Source: Vreelandella songnenensis
GTDB taxonomy: Bacteria; Pseudomonadota; Gammaproteobacteria; Pseudomonadales; Halomonadaceae
Direction of reading: 5' to 3'
DNA length: 64,000 nucleotides
Assembly (NCBI RefSeq): GCF_003002925.1
Contig: NZ_PVTK01000004.1
Span: 1-64,000 of the forward strand
Below, in pieces: positions 40,135 to 49,258 of the stretch; position 1 is the stretch's first letter, and every line of letters begins with the position of its first letter. Under the pieces are notes generated by a model, which was not told the origin of the DNA, searched no databases, and was given only the letters and a program-made list of their open reading frames with translations. The position numbers were made by a program, and so were the translations under genes.

Positions 40135-41238
40135 TTACCCGTCCTGCCTCAACTGACCGAACCCCTGGTCGTCATGTTTCACGTGAAACATGCTTACTGC
40201 CGTCTGGGGTTGCCATGTGCGTTGTAGTGCAGTGGGTTCAACGCTGGTAATAAATGCCTGGCACTGCATCTCTTCAAGCAACTGACAAAAGCGCTGTTGA
40301 TGCTGCGCGTCCAGTTCGGCCGGCAAGTCATCGATCAGATAGATACAGTGCCGCTGTGCTGTTCTTTCCAGAAACCGCCCCTGGGCGAGTTTCAATGCAC
40401 TGACCACCAGCTTCTGCTGGCCTCTGGAAAGTACTTCAACCGCGGGCTGCTTGTTGAGCCTGATACGCAAATCCGCACGCTGTGGACCCTGCTGGGTAAA
40501 CCCCATCTGCTGATCCGTGCTCCGACTGCCTTCCAGCACATCAAAAAGGCTGCGCTGCTTATCCCAGCCCCGCGCGTAGCCAAGTTTCAAGCCGGGCAGC
40601 GGAAGCAGTACGTTCAACGTCTCTTCAAATACCGGAAGAAACTCGTTGAACCACTCGCGGCGCAGTCTATCGACGACCTCGCCCCAAAGGGCCAGCTCCT
40701 GCTCCCAGGCAGCCATTTCCTGGGGATCTATTCTACCACGCCTGAGAAGCGCGTTCCGATGTTTCACTGCGCGCCGTGCGCGCTTCCAGGCCTCGAGAAA
40801 GTCATGTTTCACGTGAAACACTCCCCAATCGAAGAACTCACGCCGCCCGGCAGGCGAGCCTTCCAGAAGCCTGAAAGCATCAGGGTTGATCAGTTGCAGT
40901 GGCATGGCCTCGACAAGCTCGGCCAGGCGAACGTCCTTATCCCCGCGCAAACGCAGCTCAAGCTCGCGCTGCGCCCGCAAACGGCGCACCCCTATGCTCA
41001 CCTCCGGCTCACCGGCAAGCCGGCCATAGAGCGTCATATGGGGAAGATCCGCCTGAATGGCATTCTTGAGCTGGCGAGTACGAAACGAACGGCCCATGCC
41101 CAGCACATGGATGCCCTCGAGCAGGCTGGTCTTGCCGCTACCGTTGGGGCCGCTGATGATATTGATGCCGGAAGAAGGTCGCATTTCAAGCGGCGTCAGA
41201 TTCCGCAAGCCCTGGAAATTAAGCTGTATGAGGCTCAT
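40135..41238 (-). CDS. recF: DNA replication and repair protein RecF
   Basis: SMC-like ATPase that with RecOR loads RecA at gaps. The 367-residue protein has Walker A GPNGSGKTSLLEGI, the ABC signature LSRGQQKLVVSALKLAQ and Walker B IYLIDDLPAELD. Two parS sites are embedded in the reading frame and both translate as FHVKHD: one after DWGV in the middle, one in the C-terminal tail after AVSM. The tail beyond the second site is short and poorly conserved. It sits 98 bases after dnaN, with a strong hairpin in the gap. Confidence 0.95.
   Translation of the reverse strand: MSLIQLNFQGLRNLTPLEMRPSSGINIISGPNGSGKTSLLEGIHVLGMGRSFRTRQLKNAIQADLPHMTLYGRLAGEPEVSIGVRRLRAQRELELRLRGDKDVRLAELVEAMPLQLINPDAFRLLEGSPAGRREFFDWGVFHVKHDFLEAWKRARRAVKHRNALLRRGRIDPQEMAAWEQELALWGEVVDRLRREWFNEFLPVFEETLNVLLPLPGLKLGYARGWDKQRSLFDVLEGSRSTDQQMGFTQQGPQRADLRIRLNKQPAVEVLSRGQQKLVVSALKLAQGRFLERTAQRHCIYLIDDLPAELDAQHQQRFCQLLEEMQCQAFITSVEPTALQRTWQPQTAVSMFHVKHDDQGFGQLRQDG
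40175..40190. other. parS centromere site 4 (inside recF 3' end)
   Basis: Perfect TGTTTCACGTGAAACA, read in frame by recF as part of MFHVKHD near its C-terminus. Confidence 0.93.
40805..40820. other. parS centromere site 5 (inside recF)
   Basis: Perfect TGTTTCACGTGAAACA within recF, in the same reading frame as site 4, encoding VFHVKHD. Confidence 0.93.
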
Positions 41239-41279
41239 GTCAACTCGCAGGTGATGGCCGCAGCCACGCCATAAGACAA

Positions 41280-41309
41280 AGCGGCGCTTCTGCTGCCAGA
41301 AGCGCCGCT
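41280..41309 (-). terminator. Strong hairpin between dnaN and recF
   Basis: AGCGGCGCTTCTG and CAGAAGCGCCGCT form a 13-bp perfect stem with a CTGC loop. On the minus strand only TTTGTC follows, so it is more likely a partial terminator or processing/attenuation element that lowers recF relative to dnaN. Confidence 0.55.
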
Positions 41310-41336
41310 CTTGCTCAACAGTGGTTCAGCAGTTTG

Positions 41337-42440
41337 TTACAGCCGCATGGGCATGACGACGTACAGCGCATCGCCGCCGCCGGGCTCTTCCAGCAGCGCA
41401 CTGCTGTTGGGATCGGCAAGGGTCAGCTGTACCCTGTCCTCATTCAGGACCGACAGTACATCCACCAGATAGCCTACGTTAAAACCTATTTCCATGGCCG
41501 AACCGTTGTACTCAACGGCAACGTTCTCTTCGGCTTCTTCCTGCTCGGGGTTGTTGGCCATTACCTTGAGGTTGCCCTCTTCAAGATAAAGCCGCACGCC
41601 GCGGTACTTCTCATTGGACAGGATCGCCGTACGCGAAAGTACCTGGCGCAGCTCGGCGCGCTCGGCAATCAATACCTTATCGCCGTTGCGCGGAACCACG
41701 CGCTCGTAATCGGGGAACTTGCCGTCGATCAGCTTGGAGGTAAAGGTAAAGTCACCAGTGTGAGCGCGCACGTGGGTCGAACCCAGCGTCAGGCTGACGG
41801 GCTCGTCGCTGTCATCCAGCAGGCGTGACAGCTCCATGATGCCCTTGCGCGGCACGATAAGCTTCTGCGACTGGCTGACCGCCACTTCCACCGGGCGCGA
41901 GCACATCGCAAGGCGGTGGCCGTCGGTCGCGACGGTACGCAGCAGGTTGCTCTGGATTTCCAGCAGCATGCCGTTCAGGTAGTAACGAACGTCCTGCTGT
42001 GCCATGGCAAAGGAGGTCGCTTCGATCAGGTGCTTGAGCGTTCCCCGGGGAACGCTGAGCTCCTGGCTACCGTCGCCATCTTCGATATTGGGGAACTCTG
42101 CCACGGGCAGTGTAGAGAGCGTAAACCGCGAGCGGCCGCTGCGCAGTACGGCGCGACCATCTTCAACCGCCAGATGAATCTCCGACTGGTCGGGCAACGA
42201 TTTACAGATATCCATCAGCTTGCGAGCGGGCACGGTAGCCCCCCCTTGCTGGTCAACCTGGCTTGCCACGGTACGGCCGATAAGCTCGACTTCAAGGTCG
42301 GTGCCGGTCAGCGATACCTGATCGCCCTCTACCTGTATGAGTACGTTGGAAAGTACAGGCAGCGTCTGGCGCCGCTCGACCACGCCCGCCACCAGAGTCA
42401 GCGGGCGTAGCAACGCTTCTCGGGAAATTGAAAATTTCAT
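41337..42440 (-). CDS. dnaN: DNA polymerase III beta sliding clamp
   Basis: Dimeric ring clamp giving polymerase III processivity. The 367-residue protein has three clamp folds and starts MKFSISREALLRPLTLVAGV. It ends with YVVMPMRL, the strongly conserved C-terminus lining the binding pocket. The ATG at 42440 follows GGAG; the ATG two codons upstream is less likely. It lies 57 bases after dnaA and shares its transcript. Confidence 0.97.
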   Translation of the reverse strand: MKFSISREALLRPLTLVAGVVERRQTLPVLSNVLIQVEGDQVSLTGTDLEVELIGRTVASQVDQQGGATVPARKLMDICKSLPDQSEIHLAVEDGRAVLRSGRSRFTLSTLPVAEFPNIEDGDGSQELSVPRGTLKHLIEATSFAMAQQDVRYYLNGMLLEIQSNLLRTVATDGHRLAMCSRPVEVAVSQSQKLIVPRKGIMELSRLLDDSDEPVSLTLGSTHVRAHTGDFTFTSKLIDGKFPDYERVVPRNGDKVLIAERAELRQVLSRTAILSNEKYRGVRLYLEEGNLKVMANNPEQEEAEENVAVEYNGSAMEIGFNVGYLVDVLSVLNEDRVQLTLADPNSSALLEEPGGGDALYVVMPMRL

Positions 42441-42497
42441 CAACACTCCGGTTTATATCCTGAAAACCTGCAGACGGCAGGCCTATCCCTTGGATGG

Positions 42498-43961
42498 TTA
42501 GCTGGTTAATAGGCGCAGCAGATTCTTGTAATCCTCGCGAATATCCGCGCTCTCCTCTTGCAACGCTTTCACCTTGCGGCAGGCGTGAAGCACCGTGGTA
42601 TGGTCGCGGCCGCCAAAAGCGTCGCCGATTTCCGGCAGGCTATGATTGGTCAGTTCCTTGGCCAGGGCCATGGCCACCTGCCGCGGGCGGGCCACGGAAC
42701 GCGAGCGCCGTTTCGACAGCAGATCCGCGACCTTGATCTTGTAGTACTCGGCGACCGTGCGCTGAATATTGTCCACGCCCACCTGCTTGTCCTGAAGCGC
42801 AAGCAGATCCTTCAATGATTCACGGATGAAGTCCTGGGTAATCGGCTTGCCCATGAAGTGGGAGTCGGCAATGACCTTCTTGAGCGCGCCTTCCAGCTCA
42901 CGAACGTTGGAACGGATCTTCTGAGCAATAAAGAACGCCGCATCATGTGGCAGCTCGACCTTAGCTTGGTCGGCTTTTTTCATCAAGATAGCCACCCGGG
43001 TTTCCAGCTCCGGCGGCTCGATGGCCACCGTCAGCCCCCAGCCGAAACGCGATTTGAGGCGCTCCTCCACGCCGCTGATCTCTTTTGGATAGCGGTCGGA
43101 GGTCAGAATCATCTGCTGACCGCCTTCCAGAAGCGCATTGAAGGTGTGGAAAAACTCTTCCTGAGAGCGCTCCTTTCCGGCAAAAAACTGAATGTCATCA
43201 ATCAGTAACGCATCGACACTGCGGTAGAAACGCTTGAAGTCGTTGATCGCGTTCAGCTGAAGCGCCTTGACCATGTCGGCCACGAAACGCTCGGAGTGCA
43301 GATACACCACCCGAGCGTTATCCCGGCGGCCCGCCAGCGCGTTGCCCACTGCGTGCATCAGGTGAGTCTTACCCAGACCCACGCCGCCGTACAGAAACAA
43401 TGGGTTATAGGCGCCGCCCGGGTTTTCTGATACCTGGCGCGAGGCCGCACGGGCCAGCTGGTTGGATTTACCTTCCACGAAGGTATCGAAGGTGAAATTG
43501 GGGTTGAGGCCGCTGCCGTGCTTGAGGCTGCCTTCTACCTGGACCTGGCGCTCGTTGTTGCGTCGCCGCGGGGCCTCTTCGCGCTCGCGCAGCTGGTCGA
43601 TTTCACGCTCATCGCCGATATCGCCGCGCGCCGGCGTATGCACGGCGGGCGCCTCCGGGGAGGCCGACACCGGATTGCCAAGGTCTCGCGGCGCCGTGGC
43701 CGGGGTAGCCGGCCGACGGCTGCCTACGGTCAGGCTTACCTTGGGGGGCTTGGACGGTGCGAGTTCGCGGATGAGTTCGCTGATTCGCTTGGCGTACTTG
43801 TCACTCACCCAGTCGCGCACAAAGCGATTAGGCGCCAGTAGGCGCAGCTCGTTGGACTCTCCTTCTTCTGCCTGCAGCGGACGTATCCAGGTATTGAATT
43901 GCTGGGAATTCAATTCGTCCTGCAGGTAGTCCAGGCACTGTTGCCAAAGCGCGAGTGACAC
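42498..43961 (-). CDS. dnaA: Chromosomal replication initiator DnaA
   Basis: AAA+ initiator that binds DnaA boxes and melts oriC. The 487-residue protein has an N-terminal domain I ([16 protein letters not shown]) and a long low-complexity Pro/Arg/Glu-rich domain II linker (about 85-150). The ATPase has [16 protein letters not shown] and [13 protein letters not shown], and C-terminal domain IV has [15 protein letters not shown] for box recognition. The start is GTG (43961-43959) after GGTGAG. A TACAAT at 43998-43993 may be its -10. The DnaA box at 44015 lies just upstream, suggesting autoregulation. Confidence 0.97.
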   Translation of the reverse strand: MSLALWQQCLDYLQDELNSQQFNTWIRPLQAEEGESNELRLLAPNRFVRDWVSDKYAKRISELIRELAPSKPPKVSLTVGSRRPATPATAPRDLGNPVSASPEAPAVHTPARGDIGDEREIDQLREREEAPRRRNNERQVQVEGSLKHGSGLNPNFTFDTFVEGKSNQLARAASRQVSENPGGAYNPLFLYGGVGLGKTHLMHAVGNALAGRRDNARVVYLHSERFVADMVKALQLNAINDFKRFYRSVDALLIDDIQFFAGKERSQEEFFHTFNALLEGGQQMILTSDRYPKEISGVEERLKSRFGWGLTVAIEPPELETRVAILMKKADQAKVELPHDAAFFIAQKIRSNVRELEGALKKVIADSHFMGKPITQDFIRESLKDLLALQDKQVGVDNIQRTVAEYYKIKVADLLSKRRSRSVARPRQVAMALAKELTNHSLPEIGDAFGGRDHTTVLHACRKVKALQEESADIREDYKNLLRLLTS

Positions 43962-44360
43962 TCATCTCACCATCAGTTGAAAACGGCCGACCATTGTAGC
44001 GCCCTAAGCCCCGGTTATCCACACGGGTTTGGAGGCGATTTTTCGCCTGTGGACAACTTGTCATGAGCACGTGGGACAACCTCCTGAAGAGATGGGGACA
44101 GATCTGCTTTTTAGGGTTTTCCACACCTCTACTCACACCAAACCAACAGTTTACCGACCGGTTATTCGGCACTTATGCACACTGTTTTTATGATTTTAGT
44201 AATTTGATAAATAAAAGGAATAAGTGCTTATCCACAAATAGTATCCCCACTATTAATAACAACATCATTTAAAAACCTTAACTAGTAATAGTAGTTGTCG
44301 GTGTGTCAAACGACGATGGGTCATCGGGGCTTGGCCCTTTGCCTTTTTGTTGGTTTTTAT
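43962..44360. other. Replication origin oriC
   Basis: A 534-base gene-free gap between divergent dnaA and rpmH. Perfect DnaA boxes: TTATCCACA at 44015-44023 and 44228-44236, and TTATGCACA at 44173-44181. One-mismatch boxes: TTGTCCACA (minus, 44056-44048) and TTTTCCACA at 44117-44125. An AT-rich unwinding candidate spans about 44185-44300 and surrounds the box at 44228. Gene order and boxes match Pseudomonas oriC. The exact minimal origin cannot be set from sequence. Confidence 0.9.
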
Positions 44361-44371
44361 GCAAGGAAAAA

Positions 44372-44400
44372 TTGCACCCGACGCGGGAAGTCTCTACAAT
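44372..44400 (+). promoter_or_regulatory. Promoter of rpmH-rnpA
   Basis: TTGCAC (44372-44377) and TACAAT (44395-44400) with an ideal 17-base spacer, giving a leader of about 90 bases before rpmH. Confidence 0.75.
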
Positions 44401-44495
44401 TTCCGGTCTTGAATTGAAACTCCCCGGCTAGTTTCCTCACTGGACCGGGTCTTTTGGATTCACATCCGTCCTAAACCACGTGGGAATTACGAGTT

Positions 44496-44630
44496 ATGAA
44501 ACGCACTTTTCAACCCAGCGTTCTCAAACGCAAGCGCACGCATGGCTTCCGTGCTCGCATGGCAACCAAGAACGGCCGCGCCGTTATCTCGCGCCGTCGT
44601 GCGAAAGGCCGCAAGCGTCTGAGCGCCTGA
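44496..44630 (+). CDS. rpmH: Ribosomal protein L34
   Basis: The 44-residue basic protein of the large subunit begins [18 protein letters not shown] and ends [12 protein letters not shown], an essentially universal L34 sequence. It sits right of oriC and divergent from dnaA, the classical arrangement. The weak GAATTACGAG precedes the ATG. Confidence 0.97.
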   Translation: MKRTFQPSVLKRKRTHGFRARMATKNGRAVISRRRAKGRKRLSA

Positions 44631-44643
44631 TCTCGGATTGCGT

Positions 44644-45045
44644 GTGCCGCATCAAGGCTTTCCCCGGTGTTTACGTCTTTTAAACGCCGGGGATTTCAGT
44701 CACGTGTTTGAGCAAGCCGACCTCAAAGTGCATGGCAAAGGTATGATGGCGCTAGCGCGCATGAGTACCCGGGGCTACCCCCGCTTTGGACTGGTGGTAG
44801 GCAAGAAGAATGTAAAGCGCGCTGTAGATCGCAACCGCTTCAAGCGTCTTGTTCGTGAGTCCGCCAGACTTCGTCAGCATCACCTACCCTCCATGGATAT
44901 CGTGATATTGGCCAAGCGCGGTGCGCAGGATATCGATAACGAAACGCTTAACCGCCAGCTACACGGCATGTGGAAACGCCTTCAGCGTGACGCCCAGACG
45001 GTACCAGCACCACCACCGCCTGATGGCGTAACACGTGACGCTTGA
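44644..45045 (+). CDS. rnpA: Ribonuclease P protein component
   Basis: Protein cofactor of RNase P for tRNA 5' maturation. It is 133 residues from GTG 44644, with FPRCLRLLNAGDFSHVF and the RNR signature in KKNVKRAVDRNRFKRLVRES. The C-terminus is extended and Pro-rich (PAPPPPDG). No ATG is available; GTG 44644 has GGA six bases upstream, and TTG 44638 is the alternative. It starts 13 bases after rpmH, with which it is co-transcribed. Confidence 0.93.
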   Translation: MPHQGFPRCLRLLNAGDFSHVFEQADLKVHGKGMMALARMSTRGYPRFGLVVGKKNVKRAVDRNRFKRLVRESARLRQHHLPSMDIVILAKRGAQDIDNETLNRQLHGMWKRLQRDAQTVPAPPPPDGVTRDA

Positions 45046-45159
45046 CGATGCATCTCGCCGCTCGACCTCGGCCTGCCGCCTGGCAGGCTTTCGTGTGTCA
45101 TGGGTCGAGTAAATGACACTGCGCCATAGCATGTTCATCACCCAGCGGGCAGACCCCTC
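45046..45159 (+). other. rnpA-yidC gap lacking yidD
   Basis: Only 114 bases separate rnpA from yidC. No frame encodes the YidD signature (a Cys-containing CxxxPSCSxY segment); the one short frame (ATG 45050) is Arg/Ala/Pro-rich and unrelated. A small GCCTGCCGCC/GGCAGGC inverted repeat is present. Confidence 0.7.
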
Positions 45160-46851
45160 ATGGACGTAAAACGACTTCTCTTACTGATTCCACTGGCAGT
45201 ACTTGCCTATCTGCTGGTCATCCAGTGGAATCAGGATTATGGGCCGACAGATTACGACTCGACGCCCGAGATTACGCAAAGCAGCAACAGCGCGCCTTTG
45301 CCCAATGCACAAAGTGGTAATGACGACCTGGCGGTTCCGTCAACGTCGGCACCGGACAGTGCAGTAGGCGAAGGCCTGGCTGGCGATACCGAAAGCGAAA
45401 CCTCGAGCCGTGACTTTATCGCGGTGACTACCGATGTTCTCGACGTGCGCATTGATCCGCAAGGTGGCGATATCGTCTATGCCGCCCTGCCCCAGCACAA
45501 GATGACGCTGGATACCGAACGCAACTACGTGCTGCTTTCGGACAACGCCACGCGCAGCTACGTCGCGCGCTCAGGCCTGCAGCTGGACGGTCAGGCAAGC
45601 CGTATCGCCTTCACGCCGGAAAGCACCGCTTACCGCCTGGCCGATGATCAGGATCAGCTGAACGTTGACCTGCGCGCTGACATCAATGGCGTCGAGGTGA
45701 TCAAGCGCCTGACGTTCAAGCGCGATAACTACGCGGTGGGCGTGAATTACTATATCGCCAACAACACCGATGCGCCGGTCAGCGCACGCTTTATCGGCCA
45801 GCTGGCACGTGATAATAGCCCCGACCCGTCCAGCGGCGTTGCCCTGGGCATGAAGTCCTATATCGGTGCTGCCTACTCCACGCCAGACGCGCGTTATGAA
45901 AAGATCGATTTTGAAGACATTCAAAATCGCAACTTTGAAAACCGCGAAGCGCAGGGCGGCTGGGTCGCGATTATCCAGCACTACTTCGTCTCTGCCTGGG
46001 CACCGGCGCAGGACCAGCAGAACCTCTACTACGTCACCACCGATTCAAGTGGTCGTAACGTCGTAGCCTTTGCTGGCCCGACCAGCAACATTGCCGCCGA
46101 AGGCGAAGCCACCCTGGGCGCAACGCTCTACATGGGCCCCAAGGTTCAGGACTACCTGGAACAGGTAGCGCCCAACCTGCGTCTGACCGTGGACTACGGC
46201 TGGCTGTGGTTCATCGCCAACCCGCTGTTCTGGCTGCTGGACAAGATCCACGACATCGTAGGCAACTGGGGCTGGTCGATCGTGCTGCTGACCGTGCTGG
46301 TCAAGGCCGCTCTCTTCCCGCTTTCTGCCAAGGCCTACAAGTCGATGGCACGGATGCGCAAGCTCGGCCCGGAAATGCAGCGCCTTAAAGAGATGTATGG
46401 CGATGACCGCCAGAAGATGTCTCAAGAGATGATGAAGTTCTACCAGAAGGAGAAGATCAATCCTCTGGGCGGCTGTCTGCCAATCGTCATCCAGATGCCG
46501 GTGTTCATCGCACTGTACTGGATGCTGCTGGAGTCCGTCGAGCTGCGCCACGCGCCGTTCATCTTCTGGATTCAGGACCTGTCGATCAAGGACCCGTACT
46601 TCATCCTGCCGATTCTGATGGGTGTGTCCATGTTCGTTCAGCAGATGCTGAACCCGACTCCGCCGGACCCGATGCAGGCGAAGATCATGAAGATGCTGCC
46701 GATCATCTTCACCTTCTTCTTCCTGTGGTTCCCGGCCGGCCTGGTTATCTACTGGGTGGTCAACAACATCATCTCGGTGGCGCAGCAGTACTTCATTACC
46801 AAGCGCATCGAGAAAGACCCAAGCGTCGGCAAGGGATTACGCACCAAGTAA
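45160..46851 (+). CDS. yidC: Membrane protein insertase YidC
   Basis: Inserts and folds inner-membrane proteins, alone or with SecYEG. The 563-residue protein has an N-terminal anchor helix (MDVKRLLLLIPLAVLAYLLV) and a Ser/Asp-rich linker. A large periplasmic beta domain (about 85-325) follows, then the conserved five-helix core (WLWFIANPLFWLLDKIH, NWGWSIVLLTVLVKA, GGCLPIVIQMPVFIALY) with the hydrophilic-groove Arg in that region. Length is near E. coli (548). It precedes mnmE as usual, separated by a terminator. Confidence 0.96.
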   Translation: MDVKRLLLLIPLAVLAYLLVIQWNQDYGPTDYDSTPEITQSSNSAPLPNAQSGNDDLAVPSTSAPDSAVGEGLAGDTESETSSRDFIAVTTDVLDVRIDPQGGDIVYAALPQHKMTLDTERNYVLLSDNATRSYVARSGLQLDGQASRIAFTPESTAYRLADDQDQLNVDLRADINGVEVIKRLTFKRDNYAVGVNYYIANNTDAPVSARFIGQLARDNSPDPSSGVALGMKSYIGAAYSTPDARYEKIDFEDIQNRNFENREAQGGWVAIIQHYFVSAWAPAQDQQNLYYVTTDSSGRNVVAFAGPTSNIAAEGEATLGATLYMGPKVQDYLEQVAPNLRLTVDYGWLWFIANPLFWLLDKIHDIVGNWGWSIVLLTVLVKAALFPLSAKAYKSMARMRKLGPEMQRLKEMYGDDRQKMSQEMMKFYQKEKINPLGGCLPIVIQMPVFIALYWMLLESVELRHAPFIFWIQDLSIKDPYFILPILMGVSMFVQQMLNPTPPDPMQAKIMKMLPIIFTFFFLWFPAGLVIYWVVNNIISVAQQYFITKRIEKDPSVGKGLRTK

Positions 46852-46867
46852 TCGTCCGCTTACGCTA

Positions 46868-46904
46868 CCAGACCCCCGCCCTCGTGCGGGGGTCTGGCGT
46901 TTTA
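46868..46904 (+). terminator. Intrinsic terminator after yidC
   Basis: CCAGACCCCCGC pairs with GCGGGGGTCTGG (about 46868-46897), followed by CGTTTTAT. Confidence 0.8.
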
Positions 46905-46949
46905 TAGACGACAAATTCACAATGTATTCATCCATCAAAGAGGCGCGCC

Positions 46950-48320
46950 ATGGCTGAACGACTTTATACCCAGGATACGATCACGGCACTGGCTACCCCG
47001 CCCGGGCGTGGTGGTGTGGGCATCATTCGTGTCTCAGGGCCCGCCTGCCGCGCAATCGCCGAGGCGGTACTCGGGCACTGCCCGGCGCCTCGCTACGCCC
47101 ACTACGGCCCTTTCCAGGGCGCTGATGGCGTTATTGACGAAGGCCTTGCCCTGCTGTTCAACGGGCCCCACTCGTTTACCGGCGAGGACGTGCTGGAGCT
47201 GCAGGGCCACGGTGGCCCGATCATCATGGACATGCTGCTCGAGCGCTGCGTGGCCTTGGGAGCGCGCCTCGCCCGCCCCGGCGAGTTCTCCGAGCGCGCC
47301 TTTCTCAACGACAAGCTCGACCTGGCCCAGGCAGAAGCCATTGCCGATCTGATCGATGCCACCTCACGCTCGGCGGCGGAAAACGCCGTACGCTCGCTTC
47401 AGGGCGAGTTCTCGAGCCGCGTATCGGCGCTGGTTACTCGGCTCATCGAGCTGCGCGTGTACGTCGAAGCCGCGATCGACTTTCCGGAAGAGGAGATCGA
47501 CTTTCTCGCCGATGGCCACGTGGCCACCCACCTGGCAGGCGTTCAGCAGGCGCTCGGTGAAGTACGCAAGGCGGCCGGCCAAGGGGCGCTACTGCGTGAG
47601 GGCATGAGCGTGGTGATTGCCGGGCGCCCCAACGCGGGTAAATCGAGCCTCTTGAACGCCCTGACCGAGCAGGACACCGCCATAGTGACCGATATTGCCG
47701 GCACCACCCGGGACGTACTGCGCGAATACATCCATATCGACGGCATGCCGCTGCATATCATCGATACGGCGGGCCTGCGTGACACGCCGGATGCGGTGGA
47801 GAAAATTGGCGTAGCCCGCGCCTGGGAGGAGATCGAGCGTGCCGACCGCGTGCTGCTGCTGGTGGACGCCTCGACCACCGATGCCACTGACCCGATGGCG
47901 ATCTGGCCGGAGTTTGTGAAACGCCTGCCCGATCAGACCCGTCTGACCCTGGTGCGCAACAAGATCGACACGAGCGCCGAACCGGCGGAGATTGATTTAT
48001 CCACAGCCACGCCCACCCTCCGCCTTTCGGCCAAGACCGGCGCCGGTGTGGATAACTTGAAAACGCATCTGAAAAGTGTGATGGGCTTTGCCGCCACCAC
48101 TGAAGGCCGCTTCTCTGCCCGCCGGCGCCATCTGGATGCGCTGGATCGGGCCATGGCAGCGCTCGATAACGGCCGTGCCCAGCTGGAAGGCTTTGGCGCC
48201 GGCGAACTTCTGGCCGAAGACCTGCGCGATGCCCAGCAGGCGCTCGGCGAGATCACCGGTGATTTCAGCGCCGATGATCTCTTGGGTGAGATTTTCGGCA
48301 GTTTCTGTATCGGTAAGTAA
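46950..48320 (+). CDS. mnmE: tRNA modification GTPase MnmE
   Basis: With MnmG adds the carboxymethylaminomethyl group to wobble U34. The 456-residue protein has an N-terminal folate-binding domain (IIRVSGP) and a helical domain ([19 protein letters not shown]). The inserted G domain has G1 [15 protein letters not shown]2 GTTRD, G3 DTAGLRDT and G4 NKID, and the C-terminus is CIGK with the catalytic Cys. Two perfect DnaA boxes lie in its coding sequence (47997 and 48047). Its usual partner mnmG does not follow. Confidence 0.96.
   Translation: MAERLYTQDTITALATPPGRGGVGIIRVSGPACRAIAEAVLGHCPAPRYAHYGPFQGADGVIDEGLALLFNGPHSFTGEDVLELQGHGGPIIMDMLLERCVALGARLARPGEFSERAFLNDKLDLAQAEAIADLIDATSRSAAENAVRSLQGEFSSRVSALVTRLIELRVYVEAAIDFPEEEIDFLADGHVATHLAGVQQALGEVRKAAGQGALLREGMSVVIAGRPNAGKSSLLNALTEQDTAIVTDIAGTTRDVLREYIHIDGMPLHIIDTAGLRDTPDAVEKIGVARAWEEIERADRVLLLVDASTTDATDPMAIWPEFVKRLPDQTRLTLVRNKIDTSAEPAEIDLSTATPTLRLSAKTGAGVDNLKTHLKSVMGFAATTEGRFSARRRHLDALDRAMAALDNGRAQLEGFGAGELLAEDLRDAQQALGEITGDFSADDLLGEIFGSFCIGK
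47997..48055. other. Pair of inverted perfect DnaA boxes inside mnmE
   Basis: TTATCCACA at 47997-48005 (plus) and its complement TGTGGATAA at 48047-48055, 41 bases apart, about 3.7 kb from oriC, in coding sequence just after the G4 motif. Confidence 0.6.
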
Positions 48321-48337
48321 GCTCGCCAGGGGCACTA

Positions 48338-49258
48338 TCACTTTGCCCCGTGGGCCGACTTTTCAGGCGCGTAGCGACGATTGTGCAACTCCCGCGCGCC
48401 TTCCACCATAAGCACCGTCACCGCCAGCCAGATCGCGATATAGGTCGGCCATTCGCGAGCATCGATTGCCTCGCCTAACAGCAGCGCCACACCCAATAGC
48501 AGCACGGGTTCAACGTACACCAGCAGGCCAAAAAGACTTAGATTGAGCAGCGGAGCGGAGAGCGCCTGAAAGCCCAGCGCAAGCGCGCTAAGCAGTCCCA
48601 ATCCCACCACCAGGGCGATAGCTTCGGCATCGAGTGCTTCCGTCATGGGTCCGCCATCGACAATGAAGTAAAGGCACACCGGCAGGCTAAGCAGCATATC
48701 CAGCCAGAGCCCGCCAATGTGGTTGGTATCGGTCTTGCGCCGTAGCCAGAAATAGGCCGGGTAGCCTAAGCACACCGTCAAGGTAGGCCAGGCCAGCGTT
48801 TGCGATATGACCAGCTGATTGACGATACCCGCCACCGCCAGCAGGCAGGCAACTTTCTGAAAGCCTGACAGGCGATCGCCGAACGCGATGCGCCCGATCA
48901 CCACCATGGTGATCGGCATCATGAAATAGCCCAGCGATACCGCGAGGCCCTGACCATTGCGCGGCGCCCACATGAACAGCCAGAGCTGAATGCCCAGCAT
49001 GGACGCTGACACCAGCCGGGTGGCCCAGAAGTAGCGCTCAGTGATCAGGCGCCGGCCAAGCGTCGCTACCTGCGCCCCATAGCCCCGCCACAGGATGAAC
49101 AGACTCAGGCAGGGAAAGGTCAGCAGGATCCGCCAGCCGTAGATCTCACCGCCTTCCATGGCCGGAAGCAGAGCAGTATAGGCAAACAGTAAAGCAAACA
49201 AGGCCGAGGCGATCACGTTCAACGTAACGCCAGCAGCCGTCGTGGAGTCCGTGCGCAT
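48338..49258 (-). CDS. EamA/RarD-family drug/metabolite transporter
   Basis: The 306-residue inner-membrane protein has about ten hydrophobic helices. RarD-like features include an early YGWRILLTFPCLSLFIL segment, a central GYFMMPITMVVIGRI and a late SLFGLLVYVEPVLLLGVALLLGE. Members export amino acids or other metabolites; the substrate is not predictable. It is divergent from an Lrp/AsnC regulator (106-base gap), a common arrangement for amino-acid exporters, so that regulator probably controls it. It ends 18 bases past mnmE, convergent. Confidence 0.85.
   Translation of the reverse strand: MRTDSTTAAGVTLNVIASALFALLFAYTALLPAMEGGEIYGWRILLTFPCLSLFILWRGYGAQVATLGRRLITERYFWATRLVSASMLGIQLWLFMWAPRNGQGLAVSLGYFMMPITMVVIGRIAFGDRLSGFQKVACLLAVAGIVNQLVISQTLAWPTLTVCLGYPAYFWLRRKTDTNHIGGLWLDMLLSLPVCLYFIVDGGPMTEALDAEAIALVVGLGLLSALALGFQALSAPLLNLSLFGLLVYVEPVLLLGVALLLGEAIDAREWPTYIAIWLAVTVLMVEGARELHNRRYAPEKSAHGAK

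Noticed and set aside
40297..41274. 325-residue plus-strand ORF opposite recF
   Set aside because: Shadow frame; recF Walker and signature motifs are intact on the minus strand.
45050..45118. Short ORF in the rnpA-yidC gap as a yidD remnant
   Set aside because: Its translation has no similarity to YidD and is GC-driven.
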